A stretch of 64,000 bases of DNA. It comes from Cryptomeria japonica (taxonomy: Eukaryota > Streptophyta > Pinopsida > Cupressales > Cupressaceae). The stretch is taken from NCBI RefSeq assembly GCF_030272615.1, contig NC_081409.1, positions 19,532,260 to 19,596,259 on the forward strand, read 5' to 3'. Under the pieces are notes generated by a model. It was given only the letters and a program-made list of their open reading frames with translations. It did no database searches and was not told the origin of the DNA. How positions within the stretch are numbered: position 1 is the stretch's first letter; each line of letters starts with the position of its first letter. Of this stretch, positions 11,362 to 20,097 are shown piece after piece. The translations under genes and the position numbers were made by a program.

Positions 11362-12899
11362 TTTTAATCGACAGGACCGAGAGCGAGATGTGATGCAGAA
11401 GTCAAGATCAAATTGCAGCTAGTAGTTCGTTTAACGTAGTGATTAATTAAGAAAAGTAACTTAAGATCTAGTCTGGTTTCAGGAACGATCTATCCTATGT
11501 AAGATGTTATCCAAGTTAACTTAGGTTTGATGAGATGTTTGTTTTAACTAGCTTAAGAGATGATCGACAAAATCGTGCAACGCAATGACAGAGGTACACT
11601 ATCAAGGTTGTTTATGCTCAGGAGGATGATAACCATTTTTAGGCTCGTTGTAGACTATTTTAGATAATTTTGACTATTTTGACTGACAAGATCAGGAATT
11701 CGTATGAAAAAGGATTGGACATAGATGAGATTCTGACAGACAAAGTTTCAATGATTGACAACTACCATTTTTTGGTAAGGATTGATGTTTCGATGACTAA
11801 CAAAGACCAGTTTGGACATGGATAGAGTTTATCACTGAATTGTTTGATATTGTTTCATTTGTTTTCTCTAGTTTTAGTATTTCAGTTTTAGTTTTAGGGA
11901 TGAAAACATAGAAAACACGCAAGATATATAATAATTCAATCATAGCACGCTAACCCTATGGAAGTTGGATTAGAGAAGAAAACCTCTTCTTGTTGACTTA
12001 GGTACACACCTAATAGCTAATTAGAATACGGTTGTTGAGTCTCATGCAATGGATTCTCAACACTGTATTAGCTGACTCCAAACGCTAATGGTGGCATGAT
12101 ATGGCAACTGTCTTGGGAGAGTTACTATCTCTCTTGCACAAAGATTATCAACCTTTCAGAGGTGAATCAAGTAGCTTCTATCTGATAGTTCTTAGTCAAG
12201 AATTCTGTTTGAAATTACCCCTTGAAGTCACGCAAGCATGATTGAGGCCTATAGCCCAACAAGGTACCGAAACAAGATGTAGTCACATAAACATGATTGA
12301 GACCGTGAGGCCCTACAAAATACTCGATATGAGAGATCTCAAAGAGAAAACTCAAATAATCCCATCCTCTGAGACTTTAATCACCAAAGGCCTATTTATT
12401 ATAGTGAGTTGGAATGCTCAGGTTGAGATGTACTCACTTGGGTCATTCTCACAGGGTGATTACTTTTTCCCACTGTGACAGACCCGCTAAATGTACACAA
12501 ATCTCAAAACTTAGAAAAAAGCTTCGAGAGTCTAGATTTCTGATTGTCTATAAAAGACAAGAGCATACTCTCCTACCTCTTAGATTTTTCTGAAAACACA
12601 AAAGACAGATTTGTTCTTTAACTAGATAGCATTTTAAGTGCCTAAGAAAATACTAAATGAATACACAATGTTTAGTCGATTCTCCTTAAGCAACCTGCAA
12701 AACCAATATGTTAGCAGTCATTTTCTTCTTGATTCTTTGGCAGGCATATGTTTGATTGATAGATTCTTTGACAAGCATCCTAAAAACATTAAAATCCCAA
12801 AATTAGTTTCCAAAATAACATAAAAAATAATTATCAAAAGAAAATTCTAGCATGCAAACTATAACTTAAACTAATCTAACAAGAGTTTCCATTTTTTAT
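11362..12899 (-). other. Leader of tRNA-Lys-type element (non-coding)
   Basis: Between gag and the 189-bp repeats there is no coding signal. Segment 12230-12640 matches the reverse complement of about 52300-52740 in the Tat leader, for example the block around GAGCATACTCTCCTAC and the alternating ATGATTGAG and GAGGCC phrases. The element therefore shares leader sequence with the Tat family despite different LTRs. Confidence 0.6.
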
Positions 12900-13490
12900 G
12901 ACTATCCTAGTTATGACAGTTTTGATAGTACTTCACTCTGTCATTTATAACTTTTTAACCAGAGATAGGTTGGAAAATATCTTTAGTGGAAATGTGGAAA
13001 ACTTGGTTTTAAAAAACATATTAAAATTTAGGTTAAATCCAACGGTTCAATAAAAAGTTATGCTCTCCGAACCGAGACCTTTTTTGACTATCACAGAAAA
13101 ATGAGTAAAATGGCAGTCCTGCACTCTGTCAATCATAACTTTCAAACCCAAAATCTTTAGAAAATTCCCTTTGGTGAACCTGTATAAAACTTGAGTTTAC
13201 ACAACATATAAAACATTAGTATGGATCCAATAGTTCAATAAAAAGTTATTCTCTCCAAACCGAGACCATTTTTGACTGTCATAGAAGAATGAGTAAAATG
13301 ACAGTCCTGCACTCTGTCAATCATAACTTTCCAACCAAAAATCTTTAGGAAAATCCCTTCGGTGAACCTGTAGAAAACTTGATTGTAAATAAAATATCAA
13401 AAATTGGTTGAGATCCAATAGTTCAATAAAAAGTTATTCTCTCCAAACCGAGACCATTTTTGACTGTCATAGAAGAATGATAAAAAAGAA
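12900..13490. repeat. Tandem repeat of about 189 bp, three copies
   Basis: The phrase CACTCTGTC recurs at about 12934, 13122 and 13311 (periods 188-189). It is followed in each copy by ATAACTTT, a run around GGTGAACCTGTA, AAAAGTTAT and CCGAGACC. The first copy is the most diverged. The array sits close to the primer site in the element leader. Confidence 0.8.
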
Positions 13491-13570
13491 AGATTTTTAT
13501 TTGCAAATTTAACACATGTTTATTAGTTATAAAAACCAAACATTAAATTTTTTCAAGAAACATTAGAAAT

Positions 13571-13607
13571 CCTGTAGTTGTGGGTTTGAGCCCAATGGTG
13601 GGCGCTA
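13571..13607 (-). other. Primer binding site, tRNA-Lys type, extended
   Basis: Read on the plus strand, the stretch ending at 13607 resembles the 3' half of a plant tRNA-Lys. It has a T-arm-like GTGGGTTTGAGCCC, then GGTGGGCGC, then TA in place of CCA's last two bases. On the minus strand it starts TAGCGCCCACC next to the LTR (spacer GAAA, 13608-13611). The similarity covers well over the usual 18 nucleotides. The tRNA identity is from memory of the family and was not searched. Confidence 0.7.
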
Positions 13608-13611
13608 GAAA

Positions 13612-14729
13612 TGTGTGTGTGAAAAGTGGACCTATATCTATATCTGCAATACACAACACTTCAATCAAGTCATTACATGCATGGTTAGTCAGATATAATC
13701 AATGAATAATAAACCATAACAAATCGACCCATTGCCTTCTAAAAGATGCGAGTATAAGATTGCTCTCAGATCATTTAGCAATACCAGTGACTAGACAACA
13801 TCAAGATGAAGGATTTTATCTATATGAACATGATGAATGCTAGATGGATGCAATATTGATCTAACAAGATTTAAGCAATATTAAGCTAAATGATTTAATC
13901 AATATGAAATAATTAATATGCAATATATCAATGAGTCTAGAGCAAAAACAGTATAATAACGATGTATTCTCCAGCCTCTTTTTGAATGAGAGATGAGCCT
14001 AAATTTATAGAAAATTCAAAAAGAAACCAACGGTTGAGATCAAATGATGATGAGCGGTCAAGATATTCCAAGAGGAAGCACAATCTAGGTGAATTGATGT
14101 GATTGGATGCTTTTCTCAGTTTTAGAGGAAATTGAACTAAAATTAAGATTAAATCATGAAAAAACTGATTTAAAGGAAATTGAACTAAAATTAAGATAAA
14201 ATTAGGAAAAAACTGATTTATTATCTATTTCATTCAATTTTAATATTTAATTGTTTTAATTGCTTTCTTTGAGATTATCTATCAATTTTTAATTTGTTTT
14301 TTTCAAGATTATCTCCAATTGATTTCTTTTCTCAATTAATTCCTTTCTTGGTCAATTAATTCCTTTTTTGATTTATTTCCATTTTTGAAGATTTGTGCTC
14401 ATAATTGATTTATTTAATTGAATTAATTCCTCTTTCTTGATTTGTTTCCTTTTTTGAAGATTTATGGCAATTTGATTTATTTAATTAAATATGCTAGGAT
14501 ATATAATTAAAATAAATAAGATAATTGTTTAAAATGATTTACTTGGAATGATTAATTAATTAAATAAATATTTAATTAATATTGAGTTATTAATTTGCCA
14601 TGTGACATTTGATGATTTTAGGAATTAATTGTGTGCTCAAGATTTATTTAATTGCCTTTGATTAGGACCTTGGTGACGTTGTCGAAATTAGGGGCCCATG
14701 GTTTAGATGACCATTTTTGTGGTATTACA
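13612..14729 (-). repeat. 5' LTR of tRNA-Lys-type gypsy element
   Basis: Near-identical to 4423-5525. On the minus strand it starts TGTAATACCAC at 14729 and ends with a CA run at 13612. The outer end is followed by the target duplication at 14730-14734, the inner end by the primer site. Confidence 0.88.
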
Positions 14730-14734
14730 AGAAG

Positions 14735-15250
14735 GTCCTAATTGAACAAGAAATAATTAAAATATTCAAAGAAAACAAAGAGGATTTTAAAGGAAAAGAC
14801 AAGCCAAGATTTTGGAATAAAAATAAGAACACAGTCAATGATGGTGTTGTTGATGCCAATATAGTACAGCCCAAAATCATTTTCTCTAGATCAAGCTCTA
14901 CAAACAATCAAATGAATACTCAAACAACTTCAAAACCACGAAGGAAATACACCCATTGGGAGAACCGTTTGATTCAACTTTCAAGAAGCTAGTGCCAAAC
15001 AAAATAATAACAATTCCAGATATGCCTCCATATGAGCCAAAGGTCAAACCAAATTGGTGGAATGGCGATGAATACTGTGAATATCACAAAAGCAAGGGTC
15101 ATAAAATAGGAAATTTTCATTGGCTGAAGAACATTATACAAGATTTTATTGATAGAGGAGACATTGAGATCGAAGGACACTCATCTAATCAAGAACATGA
15201 AATGTTTAAAGAACCATTCCCAAAACATGACAAGGGAAAAGCTAAAGCCA
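14735..15250 (+). pseudogene. gag: Outer Tat gag, C-terminal part
   Basis: It continues the gag cut at 4422. The block F-W-N-K-N-x-N-x-V-N-D-G-V-V-D-A matches 31190-31240 of the other Tat copy. After a one-base frameshift near 14955 it runs into Y-E-P-K-V-K-P-N-W-W and the knuckle C-E-Y-H-K-S-K-G-H-K-I-G-N-F, where the last zinc ligand Cys is replaced by Phe. I-Q-D-F-I-D-R-G-D-I-E-I-E-G follows. The frame is then open from 14956 to 15778 into the protease region. The lost Cys argues against a working knuckle. Confidence 0.82.
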
Positions 15251-15499
15251 CGGATGAGCAGACCAACTATACCAGAGCATCATATAACTATGATTCAACT
15301 ATCAATCACATTTCAACGAATAATTATGTCTCTACCATTATCATCAAGGACAAAATGCCTGAAAATTCTACCCAAAGACACAAGGTTGTCCTAAAAGGCA
15401 TTGGACCTTCTTCTGAATCTTCCTCTGAATGTAATGTCACAACTTGTAGAGGTAAAGTCACCCTGCAAGGTTCTCCAACTAAAACCACCACTTCCTCAT

Positions 15500-16150
15500 C
15501 AGCCAAAATTGAGTACAACCTAGTAGAACGGTTAGGGAGGACGCCCACACTTATCTATATCCTTGAGCTTTTACGCATATCCCCCACACATAAAGCCATT
15601 CTTGACAAAAATTTAAGAGACACTTCTATCCCCACAGATCTGAACGTGGACCAGTTTCAAGCCATCGTGGGATACCTTTCTGTTCCATACTCCCTTATAT
15701 TCACAGAAGCTGGTGATGCCTCTGTGAGCCAACCACATAATGCACCTTTCCACATTGAAGCCTTCCTACACAAACATTGAATAAAATGAGTCCTGATAGA
15801 TGGAGGATCTGGTCTCAATATATGTACTTTGAACACTCTCAAGCAATTGGGATATTCTGAAAAGGCTATGAATTCTACACATGCAATCACCATAAAAGCA
15901 TATGATGATGAAGAGCGTTCATCCAAGGGCACAATCACCTTACCTCTTAGAGTTGGGCCAGTTACGAAGGATGTGGTTTGTCAAGTCCTTGATCTAGAGA
16001 TCACATACAACAGATTGCTAGGACATCCATGGATTCATGAGATGAATGCAGTACCATCTACATACCATCGATGTATCAAGTTTCCACACAATGGAGTGGA
16101 AGTTACCATCAAAGCCGACCCAAACCCATTCATATATTGCAACAATCTGT
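15500..16150 (+). pseudogene. Outer Tat aspartic protease region
   Basis: The sequence shows V-L-I-D-G-G-S-G-L-N-I at about 15790-15822, the retroviral-type aspartic protease active-site motif in its plant Tat form. It is followed by I-T-I-K-A-Y-D-D-E-E-R-S-S-K-G, L-P-L-R-V-G-P-V, and L-L-G-H-P-W-I-H (the second conserved protease block). The same blocks occur at 32180-32480. Two TGA stops just before the active site (15778 and 15787) fall where the other copy has arginine codons. Confidence 0.82.
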
Positions 16151-16343
16151 GACCTAGATCAAAAATAACAATCCCTTTCAATTAAGAGGCTATTCCTTCA
16201 TTAGCATATGTTGATCCTGAATCATTAAAACCTTCTACATCAAAAAAAGCAGAGCTAAAAGAAAAATTCAAGGTTAATTTCATGTTGATCAACTCCCACT
16301 ATCTCCTAAGGTATTCAGTCAATAAGAACAACCTACAAACAAT

Positions 16344-17321
16344 TTGCAATATCAAGGAATTGGGTGTGAACCACCTAGTGTTGTGGCTACTAAGTCTGAA
16401 TGCAAATCGCCTCTAGTGGTGCAAGTAGCTCTTGATATGAATAATCCTAAGAGTGGTTCCAGCAAAGAATCTATTGAGCATATCGCCAGCCCTCTTGAGA
16501 ACTCACATGGCCTTACCATTTCATCCTCTCCTTCCATTTCCACTCCACTTCCAGACTTGGAACAACAAGAATTACAAAAGCCCTTACTCATTGGGGATAA
16601 AAAATTAAGCTTTGAAAAGAAAAATCTAAAAGTCAAAAATAAAGAAAAGTCCTTTAGTCCAAATCAAAATCAAAAGCTATTGGACTCTGAAAAAATCAAA
16701 GTCAAGGATAAAAATGCTATGAAAGAAAAAGAGCAAGAGATGATCTCCCCTAATATCAAAATAACTGGGGGCAAAAGTTCTACAATTTTAAGTCAAAAAA
16801 CATACTTGTTGATCCTAAGTCTCCATCATGCCATCCTACTTTCACTTCTTTTCACAATCATAAGCCTTCATAACTCATCCACTTATTCCACATGTCCATT
16901 CCCTTCTGGCGATACATCATGGACCTTTAATGGAACTTCCTTGAAGGACTTTGTTATCAGGGATGACCAAACTTCTTTAGGTGACACGCACATGGGCCTA
17001 CATAGTCCACACACTAGTAATTCTATCTTAGTTCCTTCATCAAGGAAGACAATCACTCGAGCTACACATCATTCAGTCCAGGAACGTCGAAGCTACAATC
17101 GTAAGATAAAGCCTCACACATTTGAGGTGAGTGACTTAGTCCTTAGAGAAAACCCAAAAAATCAACAAGACAGAGAGAAGGGCAAGTTCAAACCAAATTG
17201 GCTTGGTCCTTACATCATTACAACAGCCTACAGATCTGGTGCATATCAGCTCTCAACTCCAGAGGGAGAACCTTTGGAGGATCCTATCAACAGCATGCAC
17301 CTTCATAGTTTTTACACATAA
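16344..17321 (+). CDS. Fused open frame: linker, hydrophobic segment, integrase C-terminal domain (up to 325 residues)
   Basis: The frame is open for 325 codons, but its first codon is TTG; the first in-frame ATG is at 16435. Residues 1-150 are a charged, low-complexity linker rich in K, E and S. About residues 152-176 form a strongly hydrophobic stretch (L-L-I-L-S-L-H-H-A-I-L-L-S-L-L-F-T-I-I-S-L). The last 95 residues match the integrase C-terminus of the intact element: S-Y-N-R-K-I-K, F-E-V-S-D-L-V-L, G-K-F-K-P-N-W-L-G-P-Y, then G-A-Y-Q-L-S-T-P-E-G-E-P. RT, RNase H and the integrase core, which should lie between, are gone. The frame is unbroken although the element is old, but it could be chance after deletion. 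Confidence 0.6.
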   Translation: MQYQGIGCEPPSVVATKSECKSPLVVQVALDMNNPKSGSSKESIEHIASPLENSHGLTISSSPSISTPLPDLEQQELQKPLLIGDKKLSFEKKNLKVKNKEKSFSPNQNQKLLDSEKIKVKDKNAMKEKEQEMISPNIKITGGKSSTILSQKTYLLILSLHHAILLSLLFTIISLHNSSTYSTCPFPSGDTSWTFNGTSLKDFVIRDDQTSLGDTHMGLHSPHTSNSILVPSSRKTITRATHHSVQERRSYNRKIKPHTFEVSDLVLRENPKNQQDREKGKFKPNWLGPYIITTAYRSGAYQLSTPEGEPLEDPINSMHLHSFYT

Positions 17322-17420
17322 GCTCTTCAGAGTATCCAAATTTAAAAATACAAACAAAAAAACAAATCAAAAAAACATTCAAAAATACAAAAAAATCATA
17401 AACATTAAAAATCGTTACTT

Positions 17421-17565
17421 GGTGAAAACCTAGCAAACAAGCGCCTTGTGACACAAAAAAATTGAAAAATAAAAAAAGTAAAGAGAAATAATTTTGTCCA
17501 ATGGTGAAAACCACTTCAGTGGCACCCTAGGCAAGTACCATGGTGAAAACCGAGTCACTGGCGCT
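17421..17565 (+). other. Three post-pol two-tier hairpins
   Basis: Copies at 17421-17444, 17503-17526 and 17542-17565. The middle one is perfect: outer arms GGTG and CACC, bulge AAAA, inner arms CCAC and GTGG, loop TTCA. The first has outer GGTG and CGCC but a damaged inner stem. The third has a weak inner stem. The spacer before the third reads GGCAAGTACCA, as in the other elements. Confidence 0.65.
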
Positions 17566-17569
17566 ATGT

Positions 17570-18304
17570 GTAGAGACATTGTTCTTCCCTCCTTCGAGAT
17601 TCAATATCATCCTTCACTTTGCACACACTCACAGCCTATCCATCCATAATAAATTAGCTCCTATATGTGGCTAAGGAAAATCCTAAGTCTAGTGATGGGC
17701 ATGGAACTAAGAGCATCATATGTTCCGAGGAGTATAGTTTCTTCCATTTTTCTTTAGTCTACTCGCGCACAATCCACAATAAAGCAACATTTACATCGCA
17801 AATCCACAATAAAGTTCTGCCTTCTCCGCAATAAAGTATCAGTTTCATGGATTCAGTTAGTTTCAGATGAGACACGAGCAGCAATGGGCTTCAACAAATC
17901 AAATCTTTCAATAGACTCATATAACATATGGTTCAGTGTTATCTATCCTTTTGTGAAAGTAAACATTGTGACCACAATCAAATAGACTTATACAAGTGAC
18001 AAGAGACACTAAACTTGACGACTACTGTGGATGTTGGTGTCGAGTCTTGGTTTTCTTTTGATTTTATCTTTCTGGTGACATGTCTTTTAGTTTTTCTAGG
18101 ATGTCTCTGACTAGAGATTTTATCTCCAGGATGTCTTTGACTAGAAAGGTGAGGATTGGGTATCGTCACCTATTTTTCTTTGTTGTTTGTGGATTGTCTC
18201 TTAGTAATGCTATGACTTGTCCAAGGATATGAGGACACTATGAGTCTAAAGTGAACTGGGGCATCCCTTGTTTGCAACTGTATGATCTCCATGCAAATGG
18301 GTAC
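17570..18304 (+). other. Non-coding post-pol spacer of outer Tat element
   Basis: No coding signal. Near 18180-18270 the phrases TTGTTGTTTGTGGA and AACTGGGGCA match 58500-58545 of the intact Tat element, and the match supports continuity with 37614 on the other side of the insertion. Bases 18301-18304 (GTAC) are the left half of that insertion's duplication. Confidence 0.55.
18300..18304. repeat. Target site duplication GGTAC (partner AGTAC at 37609-37613)
   Basis: Four of five bases agree (GTAC on both sides). This links the LTR at 18305 with the LTR ending at 37608 as the two ends of one insertion, despite the rearranged interior. Confidence 0.6.
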
Positions 18305-18379
18305 TGATGCTCTGCAAAATGGGTTAGAAAATCTGTTTGATGGCAACACACACAAGAGCACAAGAAACAAGCATTAGTG

Positions 18380-18592
18380 TTAGCAACAAAACATTATCCT
18401 AAACAGGCATATCAAGAGAGATATTAAGCATGAAATAGAAAGCATACAAACATAGAATAGATAAACTATACTCCTCCAAATTCTAATCAAGATGCTCATA
18501 GTTGCTTCTCCCTTGTTCCTCCCCTCTCCAAGTTCCACATGAGTGTAGCTCTCAGTAGCTTTTTGCACTATGGATGACTTATAGAGGTTCAA
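18380..18592 (-). CDS. LTR micro-ORF with hydrophobic C-terminus (copy 1)
   Basis: A 70-codon frame lies about 190 bases downstream of the LTR TATA box. It opens with TTG, not ATG; the first in-frame ATG gives a peptide of about 39 residues. The N-terminal part is polar (V-E-L-G-E-G-R-N-K-G-E). The C-terminal 33 residues are strongly hydrophobic after I-W-R and end in F-C-C. Related frames of 69-70 codons occur at 27108-27320 and 36268-36477. Translation is unproven. It might instead be a leader without protein function. Confidence 0.35.
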   Translation of the reverse strand: MNLYKSSIVQKATESYTHVELGEGRNKGEATMSILIRIWRSIVYLFYVCMLSISCLISLLICLFRIMFCC

Positions 18593-18783
18593 TATTGTAG
18601 ATGATTATGAAAGGTATGCAAATGCAAGCTTGATAACCAAAGAAAGATGAGTTATCTAAATGCTATTTGTTAATTTTAACCAAAAGGGTGAATATGACTA
18701 ATTATGTTGAAATGCTCTCTAAAATTTTCTATAACTTAGATGCATACAAGTTTTTAGGATCTGGAGTATGAAGAAATGAGCTC

Positions 18784-18791
18784 TATTTATA
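18784..18791 (-). promoter_or_regulatory. LTR TATA box
   Basis: TATAAATA on the minus strand, preceded by a C and followed by GAG. It also occurs at 26908-26915 (plus) and 36670-36677 (minus) in the related LTRs. It would drive the sense transcript of the element. Confidence 0.65.
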
Positions 18792-19702
18792 GGAAAAATG
18801 GAGCAATGGATGGTTGAGATTGAGTAATCTCAACAAGGGTCAGGATTGAATGATATTCAATCCATGTGAAGGATTTCAACCCAATCCCAAGATGACAAGT
18901 GTCAATATGAGATAGGTTGAGAGGAGAGGGAATAAGCATTAAATGCTTGACATGACCTAAGAGTTAACTTAGGAGTTAAGGTCAAGATTGGGTTGAGTGA
19001 ATAAATTATTTATTCAAAGAATAAAATTTTTATCCAATGGATAAACTCGTGTGCAAAGGTTAAAGGGATAACAATGTCAAAGCAATAAATGCTTGAGGAG
19101 ACACATGAGTCACATGAGGGTTGAGTCAGGGGTTAACCATAAATGGTCATGTAAGAGCCATAAGTGGTTTGGAAAACTTTAGAGGTTAATTTGTTGAACA
19201 CACAAAGAATTTAATGTTTTTCAAAGACTTTGAAGTCTTTGAGAAGTGACTACAAGTTGCTTAGGAATGTGACAATAATTAGGGGATAGATTAGGTTAAT
19301 TAGGAAGGGTTTAGAAGAATCTAGAAGGGAGTTAGGATTGCAAGTGGGTTTGGTGGGTGAGAGAAAATAGGATTTTAATTAAAATAAAATTAATTTATTT
19401 CAATTTGTGGTTGCAACTTGCATTTGTAGGAAAATGCAAGTGGGGGGGGATTTAATGATTTAAATAAATGTTTTATTTAATTTATTTAAAAGAGTAAATA
19501 GAATTTATTCATTTAATTGATTGTGAATTTGGTTTAATAAATTAATTAAAATAAATTGAATAATTTATTTAATTAATAGGAGAATGTTTTTGAAGATGAA
19601 ATTAATTAAATGTTAATTTAATTAACTGATGGCTAGTGGGTTTTTAATCAAATAAATAGCAAATATTCATTTAATTAAAATGGACAGATTTATGTGACTA
19701 CA

Positions 19703-19718
19703 TTTGCCCCTCTTTGAG
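19703..19718 (-). other. Polypurine tract of minus-strand Tat element
   Basis: The plus strand TTTGCCCCTCTTTGAG is the complement of a purine tract with AAAGAGGGGCAAA directly before the 3' LTR. Confidence 0.8.
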
Positions 19719-19994
19719 ATGGTGTGGTTTATCGCATCGTTTCAAAGAAAGAGAAAATAGGTGTGAAGAAATATGCCCCATAAAATGTTAATTTAATGGG
19801 TGGTATGCCCCCTCGAGAGATGGGCCGAAAATTTCAAAAAATCGGGCAATCTCTCGAAAAAGAATGAAAATTGGAGGGGTGGTAGAAGAGAAGAATTTAA
19901 CAATACTGGTGAAAAAATAGAAGAAATGGGAGGCTCGGGAAGTTCACAGGGACCACGACGGTGAGCGAGGGAAAATTAGGGTTACGGTGAAGGG

Positions 19995-20001
19995 TATATA
20001 T
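19995..20001 (+). promoter_or_regulatory. TATA box of antisense gene
   Basis: TATATAT lies 97 bases before the exon 1 ATG of the antisense gene. The other two Tat copies have a TATA-like box at 41330-41321 and 61596-61589, 85-100 bases before their ATG. The consistent spacing supports an internal promoter facing away from the LTR. Confidence 0.55.
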
Positions 20002-20097
20002 GGCGGAAAGGGGTGAAAACAAACTCATTTGCATTCGCGTCCATAATGAAATTTGAGCTATGGGAGTGACCTTTTGGAAAAGAAAGTAACAGTCAGG

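Larger units (their letters stand above)
4423..14729 (-). mobile_element. Non-autonomous Ty3/gypsy element with tRNA-Lys-type primer site
   Basis: A complete insertion of about 10.3 kb with two LTRs of about 1.1 kb, matching target duplications, a primer site next to the 5' LTR (13571-13607) and a polypurine tract next to the 3' LTR (5526-5540). In element order (right to left) it holds a leader with 189-bp repeats, a short gag-derived ORF (11361-10699), low-complexity coding remnants (10602-9019), post-pol hairpins (8791-8727 and 7880-7795), a 30-bp tandem array (8160-7935) and an AT-rich spacer. No protease, RT, RNase H or integrase was found, so it must have been moved in trans. Its leader and post-pol tail resemble the Tat elements here, while its LTRs and primer site differ. 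Confidence 0.85.
18305..19702 (-). repeat. 3' LTR of minus-strand Tat element
   Basis: Plus-strand edges are TGATGCTCTGC at 18305 and GACTACA at 19702; the upper edge abuts the polypurine tract. On the minus strand it contains TATAAATA (18791-18784). Its U3 part closely matches 36640-37608 and its R/U5 part closely matches 26742-27395. Confidence 0.85.

Noticed and set aside
13571-13607. A possible tRNA-Lys gene fragment
   Set aside because: Only the 3' half is present and it sits exactly where a primer binding site belongs, next to the LTR.
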